A stretch of 64,000 nucleotides of DNA, from NCBI RefSeq assembly GCF_003589595.1, contig NW_020653719.1, positions 1,793,181 through 1,857,180 of the forward strand, written 5' to 3'. The stretch comes from Hyposmocoma kahamanoa (taxonomy: Eukaryota > Arthropoda > Insecta > Lepidoptera > Cosmopterigidae). Both the position numbers and the translations under genes were made by a program. Positions 21,348 to 33,500 of this stretch are shown in pieces. Under the pieces are notes generated by a model. That model saw nothing but the letters and a program-made list of their open reading frames with translations. It did not search any database and was not told the origin of the DNA. Position 1 is the stretch's first letter. Each line of letters starts with the position of its first letter.

Positions 21348-23034
21348 ACTTGTTTTATAGTATAACTATGGTATTACTTCCTAGTTCAGGTAAATTTACC
21401 TTGCTCCTTATATTACAATATTTAGTAATGTTCTGCATACTACGAAACTATCGGTCGTACCAACACCAGATATCTTTTTAACTTGGTCCACACTCAAAAA
21501 CTTAGGTCAATGCTCGTACTAAAGAAATTAAAAATTTAATTTTTCAAATTGTTACAAATTATTTTGTCTCTAGCTGAAATACAGTCGCACCTTTGCGTTA
21601 CACTTTTTTTTGTTTCGTATACGTATTCGTAGAGCTGAATAAGTTGCTATTTTTGCTGTGGTGTATTTTATAGGTTGGTTTGAACAAATAATATCGTTAT
21701 TATTATATACATCCGTCATAATATTATGAAATATTTACTTACTACTTTTCAAAACCACTAGTCTAGAAGGCCTGTACTTAGAACATATCAACTACTTTTA
21801 GTATTAGGACTCCGTTATTATTGAATTGTACGTCCAGTTTTCTCACACTATAAAAACTTTACATGTTACATATTAATCACGGCATTAAAAAAAATATTTT
21901 TTGTTAATGTGCGCAATCGTGACAATTGTTATTTATCTATTTCTCGAATATAGTTTGATCATAATTATGACAATACTCTGTAAATAAGGTATAATTATAT
22001 GTGTTATATATAATTGTATAACATCGTTATGTATCTACTAATTATCATAAATAAATCTAAATTTAAAAAAATTCCGTGTCGAACGAAATGCACGAAACTT
22101 ATTTTATTATGTTGTGTTTGCATTTGCCTAAATTGACTCCGCTAAACCGAGTGCGCCACGGTCAAATTAGGCCGATGTTGTTGCCAATTTTCTCAATTTT
22201 ATAGGGTCACCACACCGCGCTCGGTGTGCTGCTATTATTAATTTTAGATGTGGCCTTATTTTATAAACAACATAGTTAAATTATCTCATAAATATTTCCG
22301 ATTTTTATTAATTCCAATTACTATAATAATATGTCCTAACCTAACATGTACCTATTAACTTTGTATTGTGATCTTGTCATGTCCGTATAAAAAAAAAATC
22401 GAGCATAATGTTGTATGGAACATTAAGATTGTGTATGTAGTATAATTATTATCAGTAATCATATAATTATCATTGTTGAGTGTCTTCTATAAATGATCTG
22501 AATATTTTTGTTATGCCGAACATGGTAAGAAATATATGAAATTGTAAATTAATTGTGGTATTTTTTCTTATATAAACAAGTGCTTGGCCTGTTATCTCGC
22601 CTGAATCTCCCTGTATAACAGTTTAGTCGCAAGAATGCATATTCATTCAAGCCTTGAATATCCTTATAGCTTTCCATTCCTTTGTCACACCACACGCATT
22701 AGGTACTTTGTTACGAAAGCAAGACGATTCGTGCGAATATGTGGTATATACAACCAACACCGCACCGAGAAACGTTCCTTAGTCGGCGTGCTCCATCTCC
22801 ATCCTATCCAGTGATGTTGTGGGTAATAGTGATATCACAGTGTAATATCACTTTTACGGAAATTTAATGTGATATCACATTACTTTTCGAGGTACTGTTT
22901 TCCGCACGTCTATATCCTACACATTGCTTGACGCTGCTTGATACGCAATAGTTCAATTTATTACCGCTCAACTGTCCTGTTTCATAGAGTAGCCCAAATG
23001 AAGAGTGGTTAGTATTTGTATAACGGCGCGACAG
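21348..23034. other. AT-rich intergenic, no gene seen
   Basis: Contains small palindromes (GTGATATCAC clusters near 22820-22890) but nothing codes. Confidence 0.5.
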
Positions 23035-23171
23035 TGGAACATTTCTTATCCTGAATTGTTATTTATGTAATTTTGCTGTAAATAAGTTTTAAATAAAGTT
23101 TTATTAATGCCTAATATTATTTTTTATCAAAACTCAATAGTCAAGAACAATTCAGGATAAGAAATGTTCCA
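23035..23171. repeat. 137-bp foldback with perfect 26-bp inverted ends
   Basis: Arms 23035-23060 and 23146-23171 are exact reverse complements (outer end TGGAACATTTCTTATCCTGA). The 85-bp loop is AT-rich. Confidence 0.9.
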
Positions 23172-23572
23172 ATTTTGCAAACATAGTTTTTTAGTAAAAT
23201 TTACTCCGTTTGCACATTAATAGCAATAATTTCATATTTACATTAGATACAATGAGAAATGATATCATTTTGAAATCCTCATTAAACCTACATTATTTTA
23301 AGGTACTTGGCCACACAGGTTATCATACTTTTTTTTTATACAGAAGGCGCGTAAACTTCGTAAAAAATAAATTATTTCTCTGAAAAATGAAGTTAAACTT
23401 TTTTTTTTTAAATGTACATTACTTAGTCATACCATTTACATGGGATAGATTTTTTTTTGCATTTTTTTTTAGAACAGTCTTAAGCTGTGCTATAAGCCAT
23501 TTCAGTATGATACATTCATTACCGGACACCCTGTATGTGTGCATACCTAAGTCTGACTGTATGTGGCCGGCC

Positions 23573-23934
23573 TAAGGGTCGAAACACAAAACTCCAAATC
23601 GGCGCGATGCGAATTCGCAACGCAGAAAACTGCGACGCGAATTGCTGCGATGCGATTTTGTGTGGCAAGTTATTTTACTGCCACGGTTCGGGTAAAAATT
23701 CCTTCAACGATCGTTAGCCGTACTGAATGTATTTTATAAAAAAAGTTAGCGACATAGGTTGTAAAAAGAATATTGCACTGCTGTTATTGACAAGAAAGTG
23801 TAGGAAAAAAACAGAAAGAAGATTAACAACAGATGAAGAACACTGAATTATTCGTAAATTCTTGCAATGCGTCGTGCGAGCTCGTAAATTTCTGCGATGC
23901 GACGCCGCATCGCAATTCTGTGTTTTAACCCTTA
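23573..23934. repeat. ~360-bp TIR MITE upstream of spn-E
   Basis: Ends TAAGGGTCGAAACACAAAA and, reverse-complemented, TAAGGGTTAAAACACAGAA, followed by GCGATGCG/CGCATCGC motifs. It lies 400 bp upstream of the spn-E start codon and may overlap its promoter. Confidence 0.7.
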
Positions 23935-24334
23935 CGTTCAAGTATAGGAGAAAAAAAATCGTTGTTTATGATCTCTTCCGAGATAAAACTTTTCTTTTTC
24001 TTCATCCAACCAATCATCTTGGCTGTATGGTGTGAAACCTTTACTTTTTCGTTTACGGAAAGAATTGAAAAAACTACAACCAACCAATCGGAAATCAGAA
24101 ACTTTTTGCGGTTATTGCTGTAATTTTCAGATTTCGTGTCAATTATGTTAGTTACTTCTTCAGCATCCAGTTTTTTTTTCAAGAATTAAAGCAAGTATTT
24201 TTACGTTGTTCCTATTTTACAGTCAACTTTTCTGCTGGGCTTCAAAACTTAAAAATTTTTGTTTACATTTTATATAAACAGCTTGCTTGTTGTGAATCGT
24301 CGACCTTATCAAAAGAATTTGCTGGCCGGGCAAA

Positions 24335-24547
24335 ATGGATGAATTGAAGAGTTTTTTCAACAACCCGTGCCCGTCGAGCTCGCAGATAAAAAAGATCCGC
24401 GGGCCGTTGACTGGTGGGCTGCGGATCACAAAGGAAGACACGACAGCGCAGCTGAATAGACGAGAAGAGCATCGGCGCGCTGTGGTACCTTCCGGTACAG
24501 ACTATGCTCGTGAAATCAAACAGAGAGAAACAGATATGTACAAAAGG
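24335..24547 (+). CDS. spn-E: spn-E exon 1
   Basis: Residues 1-71: MDELKSFFNNPCPSSS..., then GTDYAREIKQRETDMYKR. The donor is the weak GTTTGT. Phase 0. Confidence 0.85.
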
Positions 24548-27500
24548 GTTTGTAATCACTTTTTAAAAGATTTCTTTACAAAACACATGGTATGTAGGCG
24601 CTAAAACTGAAACCAGTCCGCTCTGTCTGCGTTTACTATTCCACACCAAACTGGGCTTTATCCATCAAGGAGCTCTTGTATCTATTTTTATTATTTTTAT
24701 TAGGGTGGCATTCTTTCGGGGTCTATGCTGCCTCTCATCACTGCGACCATCATCTGAGCATCACTAATTAATTACAGTTCGGAGCCAGAGTCAATAGCAT
24801 TAAAGAAGTCAAGGACTTTCCTGACTGAAAGTTTTTGTATCCTCTGGTAGTGGCATGTGCCTTTCTGAATGGAACTTTGTAAGCCCATCAGTGGGCAGCA
24901 TTGGGTTAGGAGATGCACTGGAGTTTCTTCCGCCTCGTGGCAGAATCTACAATCCCTATTCTCTTTCTGCCTGATATGTGACAGTGCTTTTTCAAGCCAC
25001 TATCTAATTTTTAGTAAGTTGTCTGGTTTGTATTGTACTCGGTAAGAATCAGAACATCATACTGTAAAATCTATATTTAGACTTACAATTGTAATATTGA
25101 ATAAATTGACATACATGTACAATTTTGTTTTTAAATCTCTTCAAGACCATGTTTGCACTCATAGTTATTATAATTGAAGAGCATCAGAACGAAAGTTATA
25201 TTTTTACTTGTACTTCTTTTTCAATGAGGCTTATTCTTCAATGGCATACACTATATTATTGTGACTCAGAATTTTGCCACACTGATCACGCCACAAATAG
25301 GTGCCATGCTGAACTGTGCATGGCATATGTTTGCCATCATGATGAAAGGGTTTGCCTATCGGTGTAAGATACTCACCGATTGTTGCCCTAGGTGAGCCAG
25401 CCGAACTAGGAATACGATTCATACATTATACATTGCACGTTTTGTGCACCCACCATATGGCCGTTTTTGTACATTTTCAAATGCTTGGGTCTGAATACAA
25501 TGTGACAAATTCATTTTATGAGACTGGACGAAATTTATCAGGTTTTTTTGTGAAGCTTCTGAGTTTACTTATTATATTCCACTGTTTCTAATTCATCACT
25601 TATAATTTTATTCTACATTGTAACTGCTTCACAATAATCTTAAAAATAATAAAAACAAGTCGATAATGTTGCACTCATTTTTTTCCATTATCTTGCACAG
25701 ATGTAAAAGTTATTGAAACATGTATTTTCCTGTTTCAATCTTTTATGCAGCCAAAAATTTCAAGTGTAAGTAACCTCATTTACCCATCCTTTGGGACTTT
25801 AGCAACATGTTACATTAGTTAGATGGGTTTTATGTACTTAGCTCTTGTGCATGCAATACACAGTATCAGCACTTGTAATGAAAACAAGCAATCCAATTTT
25901 TTTATGAGTGACAGCAAAACCAAGGAGTTAGTGAGATGTTGCCATCTAGTCTATTCACTCTATTCAATGGTATTTAACTGTTGCAGTATGTAACACCTAC
26001 ATTTATAATAAAATCCTACTCGTGCCACCCAAGCTCCTCCAGGAATCTCAGCAGCCTCTTCGGTTTGGTGAAGACTTCGGGGAGCGACCCGGCACTCCAA
26101 GGTACTTTGCCCTGTAGTTGGCCACGCCGGCGCACTCTAGTAGAATGTGCGCGGCCGTTTCCTCCCCCTCCATGCACGCTCTGCATAGAGGGCTGTCTGT
26201 GATACCTAAATTGAAAAGGTGTTTATTGTCTGGACCATGACCCGTTAGAGCGGCAGATAGAGCGCGCAGCTCTTGTCTTTTAAGTTAAATAATTTACGAG
26301 ATAGACTGGCGTTGAGTGTTGGGAGTGCTTCCCTAGCCTGTCTACAAACCGTAAGGGTTGTCCATATGTTATTGTGAGAAGATTTTGTACCTTTGTGTAT
26401 AGTTGTTCTTGACCATTGGTAGGGGAGGGACACTATGGGTTCTGGCCCTACAGCATCCGTCTCCGACCCTTTTCTAGCTAGTTCGTCTGCTGCGTCATTG
26501 CCACGTGAGTCGCTGTGTCCTTTGTTCCACCGTAGAGTTACGTGGTTGTCTATACATACCTCCATGAGTGCTTGATGGCATTCATATGTAAGCCCTGAGT
26601 TAATGTCATAGCTGCTCAGCGCTTGAAGTACTGACATGCTGTCGGAGAGTATTTGAATGGAGTGATTCTTTACTCACTATCATTGCTTCTGCTGCCAACT
26701 TGATACCCATACATTCAGCCTGGAATACTGTGTTGTGGTCACCAAGCGGTGTTGATCTCCTGATATTAAGGTCTTCTGAGAATAGCCCAGTAGCTGTTCT
26801 TGAGTTTGTTTTTGATCCGTCAGTGAACACGTGGACCTCTCTGAGGTTTAGTCCTTCATTGGGATCTTCAAACAATTGTATCCTTTATTTTTTGTCAAAA
26901 ATGTATTGTTTTGGGATACTACCCACCGTCGCCTCCAATAGCAGTTCCTCTTTGATAATCTTATAGAGGATACCCGCATGCAGGGTCCTTATGTGCTTCC
27001 AAAGGTCGGCTCTCTTTAGTCGCACTGCTGTTGACGCCGCTTCCTGTCTGATGAACAGTAGGAGGGGTCGCAGGTCCAGCATCGCTTCGAGCGCCGCAGT
27101 TGGAGTTGTCCTCATGCAGCCGGTCGTTCCCATGCATGCTAACCTTTGGAATCTGTCCAGCTGTCGGTTGCAGTCGTTAGCTTGATTCGTGGCCACCAAG
27201 CTATCGCGCCGTAACTAATCATAGGTCTTATCACCGTTGTGTAGAGTCTAGAGAGTAATGTTATCTTGGGTGAAAGTCCCCATTGTTTACCTACCATTCT
27301 ATGGAAGCCAAAAGGTGATAGTAGCTTTTTAAGTTTGTTGTCCAGATGTTTGTTCCAGTTCAACTTGTTGTCCAGTATTACTCCTAGGTACTTGACTTCG
27401 GTTGATAATTGTATTTCTGTACTGAAGAGTTTGGGTAGTAGGTAGTTACCCAGTAATCTTTTGTTTGTAAACATTACTAGTTCTGTTTTTGTTGGGTTAA

Positions 27501-30500
27501 CCGATAGTTCATATGCTCTGTACCATCTTTCCACAATCCGGAGTGCAGCTTGTGTAATGTCACAGAGTGTACTGGCATAATTGCCTGTTACCAATATGGC
27601 TATGTTATCAGCATAGCCTATTGTATAGAAATGTTCTTTGTTTAGATTGATGATGAGATCATTTACGACCATGTTCCACAGCAGAGGCGACAGTACTCCT
27701 CCTTGAGGGCACCCCTTCGCTACTACGGCCCATGGGGTCTCTTTTGCTGTTGTTCTTATTGTTCTTATTTGATGTTGTTGCTAATCCAGCTGATCAGAGA
27801 TTCATCCACTTCGTGTCTTCTTAGTGCTGATGGTATGCTGGAGAAGTTGGTTTTATCGAAGGCTCCTTCAATATCTATAAAGGTGTGAAAGGGTTGTAAC
27901 CCTAACTAGCCGTGAACAGGTTCACGGCAATGAAATGGGAAACTTCCACAAAATTTATTAAAGAAGTAAAGTTTAAAGAAAGGCTGTAACAATATAAGGT
28001 AAATGTAAAAAAACAGGTATAACAGTATAAAACACTCCCTACACTTTATTATTAAGGCACTTACCCCTAAATGGACCGAGAAACTGAATTACAGATATAG
28101 ATACATGAAGGGTGTAGACTTATAAATTATTACACATGATTAGCTTATTAACAGCTCTGACTGTTGTGGCGGTCGAGCTGGGAGTGACCGTGGTACGAAA
28201 ACAAAATGAGAAAGTGAAGGAAGATGGAACAATTCAAATTTAAAATTTAAATACAAGTAAAAAAATTATAAGATACAAGAGGAGAGAGGCGATACAAAAA
28301 GGTGAGATGACGGCGTAAGGAGGTCACACCGTCACAGGTGCCTAGACAGATTGCCTTGCTTTGAAGGGCCTCTTCTATCTTGCCGACAACGGCATGTAGG
28401 GCCGATTCGGTGGACTTGCCTTGGCAGTATGCATGTTGGTTTCCGTGTAATCTCACAATGTTCTTTAGGGCTCCGTCGTTCAGTTCTCTGTCACCTAACC
28501 TCTCTATCGTCTCCAAAAATAGCATTGTGAGGCTGATAGACCTGAAGGATTTTTCATCAGTGTAGTCGTTTATACCTGGTTTCGGTATAAATATAACTTA
28601 TACTTCTCTCCAGCTATGGGGCACATAGCCGAATGCTAGACAGGCCCAAAAGATGTCGACCAGGTGCTGGGCCAGTGTGTCCCCGCCCCATTATAGGAGT
28701 GCGGGGAAAACTCCATCTTGGCCCGGAGCGTTGTAAGGTTCCAAGGTGTTCACTGCCCATTTTGTTTTTTCGTATCTTACTACTTGTTCAGCGTATTGCC
28801 AGTTAGGGGTCGATGTATTGTAGTTCATTTCTTCGCGCCTGTCATTTTGGACGAACCTGCATCCTGGGAAGTGTGCTTCCAGTAGGGTTCTTTCCGTTTC
28901 TTCAGGGGAAGTTGTGAATGTGTCATTTGAGTTCGTTAGGATTTTTTTACTCTGTTCGCTTGTGCACAAGACGTGATGTTCCCGCAGTAGCCTCGCCTTG
29001 ACGCGTGGCTCCTGAATCGTATGCGTTTCTTTAGTTTTGAATTGGCCGTCTTGTAGTTTTCCCAGTCCTCATCCGCGCATGTGTTAATTGCCTTATTGAA
29101 GTGTCTCCTTACCCTTCGCAGCCTTTCAAGCTCAGGCCCCCACCATTGATGGCCTTGTCGCGGGACTGGGTCACTAAATGGGCATGCGGAGTTATAACTT
29201 CTCAATATGTTTGATGTTAGTTCTTTAACCTGTGTTTCTATCTGTGCTGTGTCCAGCAGTCTTCCCGGTGCTACCGGTTCTGGTGTAGTTTTCAGTGTAA
29301 ATTTTCCGATCGGTTTTTCTAGGGTTCCGTTTCGGTTGTTGTACTTTGATAACTGTTTCTAAATTGAATCTTATCCATCTGTGGTCTGAGAAAGATGCTT
29401 GTTCGGACACGTGCCAGTTATGGACAAGATTCGCTGCTCCGTCTGACGCTAGAGTTAGGTATATGATAGTTCTACATCTTTTGTTTACAAAAGTTGGTGT
29501 TGTACCTTTATTGAGGATTTGAAGGTTAGTTGTAAATAAGTATTCTTGTAAGTTCTTACTGTCATTTGCGAGTTCCATGCCCCACAGCGGATGGTGGAAT
29601 TAGAATCAGTGGCCACGACAATGTGCTGGCCGTTCTGCTCGCTGTGGTTGATTAGCTGTACCATTTCCCTTGGTGGTGGCACATCAATCTCCGCCATATA
29701 GACAGCGGCGAGCTCCACTTCAGGCAGGCTCGTGGCCGCGTCAGCTAAAAGCTTTACGGCGCATAGGTCTCTGGAACAGAATTGTGTTAGTGGCTGTATG
29801 TGTAAATTGTTTGAGTAATATATACATGTCCGTGGTTTATCTGAGATTGTAGTGGATAATAGCTTACCTCTCAGGTGTGAGAGCCCGAAGTTCCGAACCT
29901 GCACCGTTGCGGTCTGACTGTGGTGGAGATTGCACTGGATGACGGTACAATTATTGGGCGACGGGGACACCGCCATCAGCCGATAGCAATTCGTCGTCTT
30001 CATCCTCGTTCAGGCAGATGTTTCCCAACGTCGACACACACTCGTCTTCATTATTGGACGCCACCGTATGGCTGGCGACGTCGGGACGGGGATCAGGGAG
30101 GGCCCTTTTCCTTCCCTGCTGAAGCCAGTGGAGGTAGAGGGTACCGGGGAGGCATCCGTTTTATTAGTCGATGTGCTCGCCTTCTCAGGCGGCACATCCT
30201 TGTACAATCCTCTCTTTGACCTGAATCGGAGGTAGATCGTGCCTAACTGAAAAGTCATGTCATGGAACATGTTCCACGATAACCGTGTACCAGGTGTTCA
30301 GGTAAGCTTACCACCACAAAGGTTTTACTTTCATATTTACGAAAGTAACCAAAGTTTATTCATACATTTTGTTTCAATGGGTTTTTATCTAGAGAACAAA
30401 GTTGTATATAACAAAATTGTTTTTTACAGAATGAAGCAGAAAAAGACAAATGGGAGAGTATATCTGGAGGTTTGGAGTCAATGGAACAGCTATCTTTATG

Positions 30501-33500
30501 GGGCATGTCGATGCCCAACATTGGTGAACTAACTGAAGAGGCCATGACGACTGTTTATAATAAGTATACCTTTAAAAAACGAGAGGACACTATTAAGCTG
30601 GCTATTGAAGAATATAAACAGGAGGTAATGGCAGGTTATGGTAATGTGCAAAATGGAAGACATATTTTATGCTAACTTCTAAAGAGCGTGCAACGTTTGC
30701 TGTTATAGCATACTTTATTACAAATGATTTATTCTAAATATTTTTTTATAATTTTCGTTTTTCAATAATTTGTTGTGCCTTAATTGAATGGTATATTCTT
30801 AATCTAACAGTCTTTTTAAATAATACAATGGAAATCACTCATTTTGAATACATTTTAGTATGTCACTACCAATACTGATAGTGTTTAATTCTGTAAATTG
30901 ACCTCGTTTTATCATCAACAAGTTTTAAAGGGAGATCTTCTCGCCCTACTGCTTTTAGCCACTCCTTTAGTCTGAAACATTTAAAATAACATGAAATATC
31001 TTATTTTAATTAATAAACTTTGAATTATGTATATTATATACATAAACCTACTTATTCATAATTTTGTTTATTGATTTAAATACGAAGGTTCAGGTTTTTC
31101 AATTCATACAACTGGTAGCAAAGCAATACATTGATGGATTTTGTTCCGTTGCTCTGGAGACGATAGTCGAACAAAACTTTATAGCTTGGCAAGCTGTTGA
31201 CTGTACTTACGTATTTCAAATCGAAAATTACTTAATTGCAAAAGAAAGTAGTTCTTAAATTGTCGTTATTTTTGCTTGTTTACACATTGTTTATGTGACG
31301 AAGGTACCTATTCTGAGCAGCTTGTTAAAAATCCAATCTACCATGTAGGGTCAATAATAAAACGTTTTTTGTTGTTGTGTTGAACCGAGTTGATTTTTCT
31401 TTCGATGTTAAGGTATTTACCACATTAGAAATAAAAATTTGTAATGAAGTTCCTGCTTACCTAGTTGAGTCCTTAGGATATCTAAAATATGAATATTTTT
31501 TTTTCATTCTGTTATTGTTTTTACAGACAGTACTGGAAACCATATTTGCACTTTTTTGTAAACACTTATTACAAATATTATGTTTGTAAAATAAGTAAAT
31601 CAATTTTGATGTGCACATTTTGTATTACTCAGTAAAATAATAGAATAACTTAAATCGTTACTTGGTAATGTATACATAATGTCAAAAAACATTAATTTAT
31701 ATAGTCCAAAACGAATACGACGCGCTACGTGTACATAGGGCGCATTGTAAGTTTCCGGAACTGGCCACTTACATAAACAATATTTAAAAAGTAATTACAA
31801 CATTTGAAAATGGAACTCTTTGACTGTAGGATAATATTTGTTTCATCTGACTCACTTGTTTTTACATTCTGGCGTAATTTTAGAAATTGGTTATCTACAT
31901 CACCATGGATTTAACTCGTGAAAATTTTTGTAGTATAATTTTCTACGACTTAAAGTGTAATGTAACAGCTCAGCGGAGCTTCCCTCGGCTTAAAACTGCT
32001 TTTAGCGATGAAGCATCATGCAAGACGACTATTTATAGCTGGTTTGCAGAATTCAAACGCGATCGTGTGAGTCTCAGTGACGAATTTTCTGATGGTCGCC
32101 GTCTACTGCTGTGAATAACAAAAACATCGATGCTATGCGCCGTATGATCAAAACAGACAGGCATGTGACATACCCTGAGATTCGGGCATCTTTAGGCATA
32201 GGCATGAGTCAAATACAATCAATACTACACAAATATTTGGGTGTGAAAAAGCTGTGCTCTCGGTGGATCCCACACAATTTGACTGAAGCTCAAAAACTAA
32301 TCGCGTCACTTGGTGCAATGCCATGCTTACCAGATTCAACGAAGGGGCATCAAATTTGGTGTGGGACATAGTAACAGGTGACGAAACATGGATTTATAGT
32401 TACGATCCCAAAACAAAGCAGCAATCGAACGTATGGGTCTTTCGAGATGAGCCGAAACTAACCAAAGTGGCGCGCGTGCAAAGTGCCTCTAAGCGGATGG
32501 TTGCTTTTTTTTTTCATATACAGGCTGTATATTTGAAAGTGAGACATACCCATAGAGGGGGTTATATTTGATTCTGAACCTAAAAAAATAATAAACTAAT
32601 AAAATTAAATATCAAGTTCTTAGGTTTTCGCGATTGTTACACATAGGAAATGAAACTATTTTTCCGGATTTAAATTGCGTATATTTGTTTTTTCAAACAA
32701 ACAATTAATATATAATTTAATAAAATTAAACTTTACAAAAAAAAAAAATTTTTTTTTTTTTTTTTATCGACTACTACTTGTGAACAACATTACTTATCGA
32801 AATCTATGCACATCACTATTTTGGCTGCGACAGACGCAGCGGCGAGAACAAAGCACAGGTCGGCACTGTTTGCAGAGACAGAGCACGCTCGATCTTGGCC
32901 TAGCGAAGACACGTAAATTATTTGTACTTCCGCTCGCCCGAACACTGCGCCGGCGGCGAACGCGCCTAGCGCCTGCAAAATGGATATATATTCTAATGTC
33001 GAATTGAATGATGTGCGACTTTGCGCAATAAGTGGTGATAGTATGAGGCGAGCTATTGAAATGTTCCCAAATTGGAGTTTACTCGGAGGAGGTGAACGGT
33101 GTCGAAGTTGTTGCATAAGAGGATTATCTGAGCATTTTATGTTGAGACAAAATGTGTTTGTGTTGATCAATTTAAAACAAAATTTACTACGACGTGCTAG
33201 ACTATGCATTGTGAAAAACGGTGGACATTTTGAACACTTGCTCTGTACCTCGTAAGTATAAATATACTGTAAATAAATTTCACATTTTTAACTTAGCCAA
33301 AAACCTCAATTCTTATTAACTGATAACTTAATTATCTTTTTTAGTACGTAAAACATTTCTATGTTAGTTCATAAGTAATAAATAATTAACATAAGCTACA
33401 ACGTAATCATTTCGATAACAACTTTTTGATCATAACATAAATGAGTCGGTGAGAGAGAGATGTGAAATCATTGTTATTGGTGCTGTCTCACTCGGCGCTC

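Larger units (their letters stand above)
25986..30270 (-). mobile_element. Degraded RNase H-bearing LINE (I-group-like)
   Basis: Order on the minus strand: end of a Pro/Ser-rich ORF1-like piece (to about 30010), AP endonuclease, reverse transcriptase, RNase H, and a Cys/His end with ELGWHE and stop near 26010. Frameshifts separate the parts. It is interrupted at 27886-28336 by a solo-LTR-like element. It sits antisense in spn-E intron 1. Confidence 0.8.

Noticed and set aside
22815..22890. Cluster of GTGATATCAC palindromes
   Set aside because: Too short and AT-rich to call an element; no paired borders.
31377..31589. 70-codon plus-strand frame with hydrophobic tail
   Set aside because: AT-rich intronic sequence with no homology or splice support.
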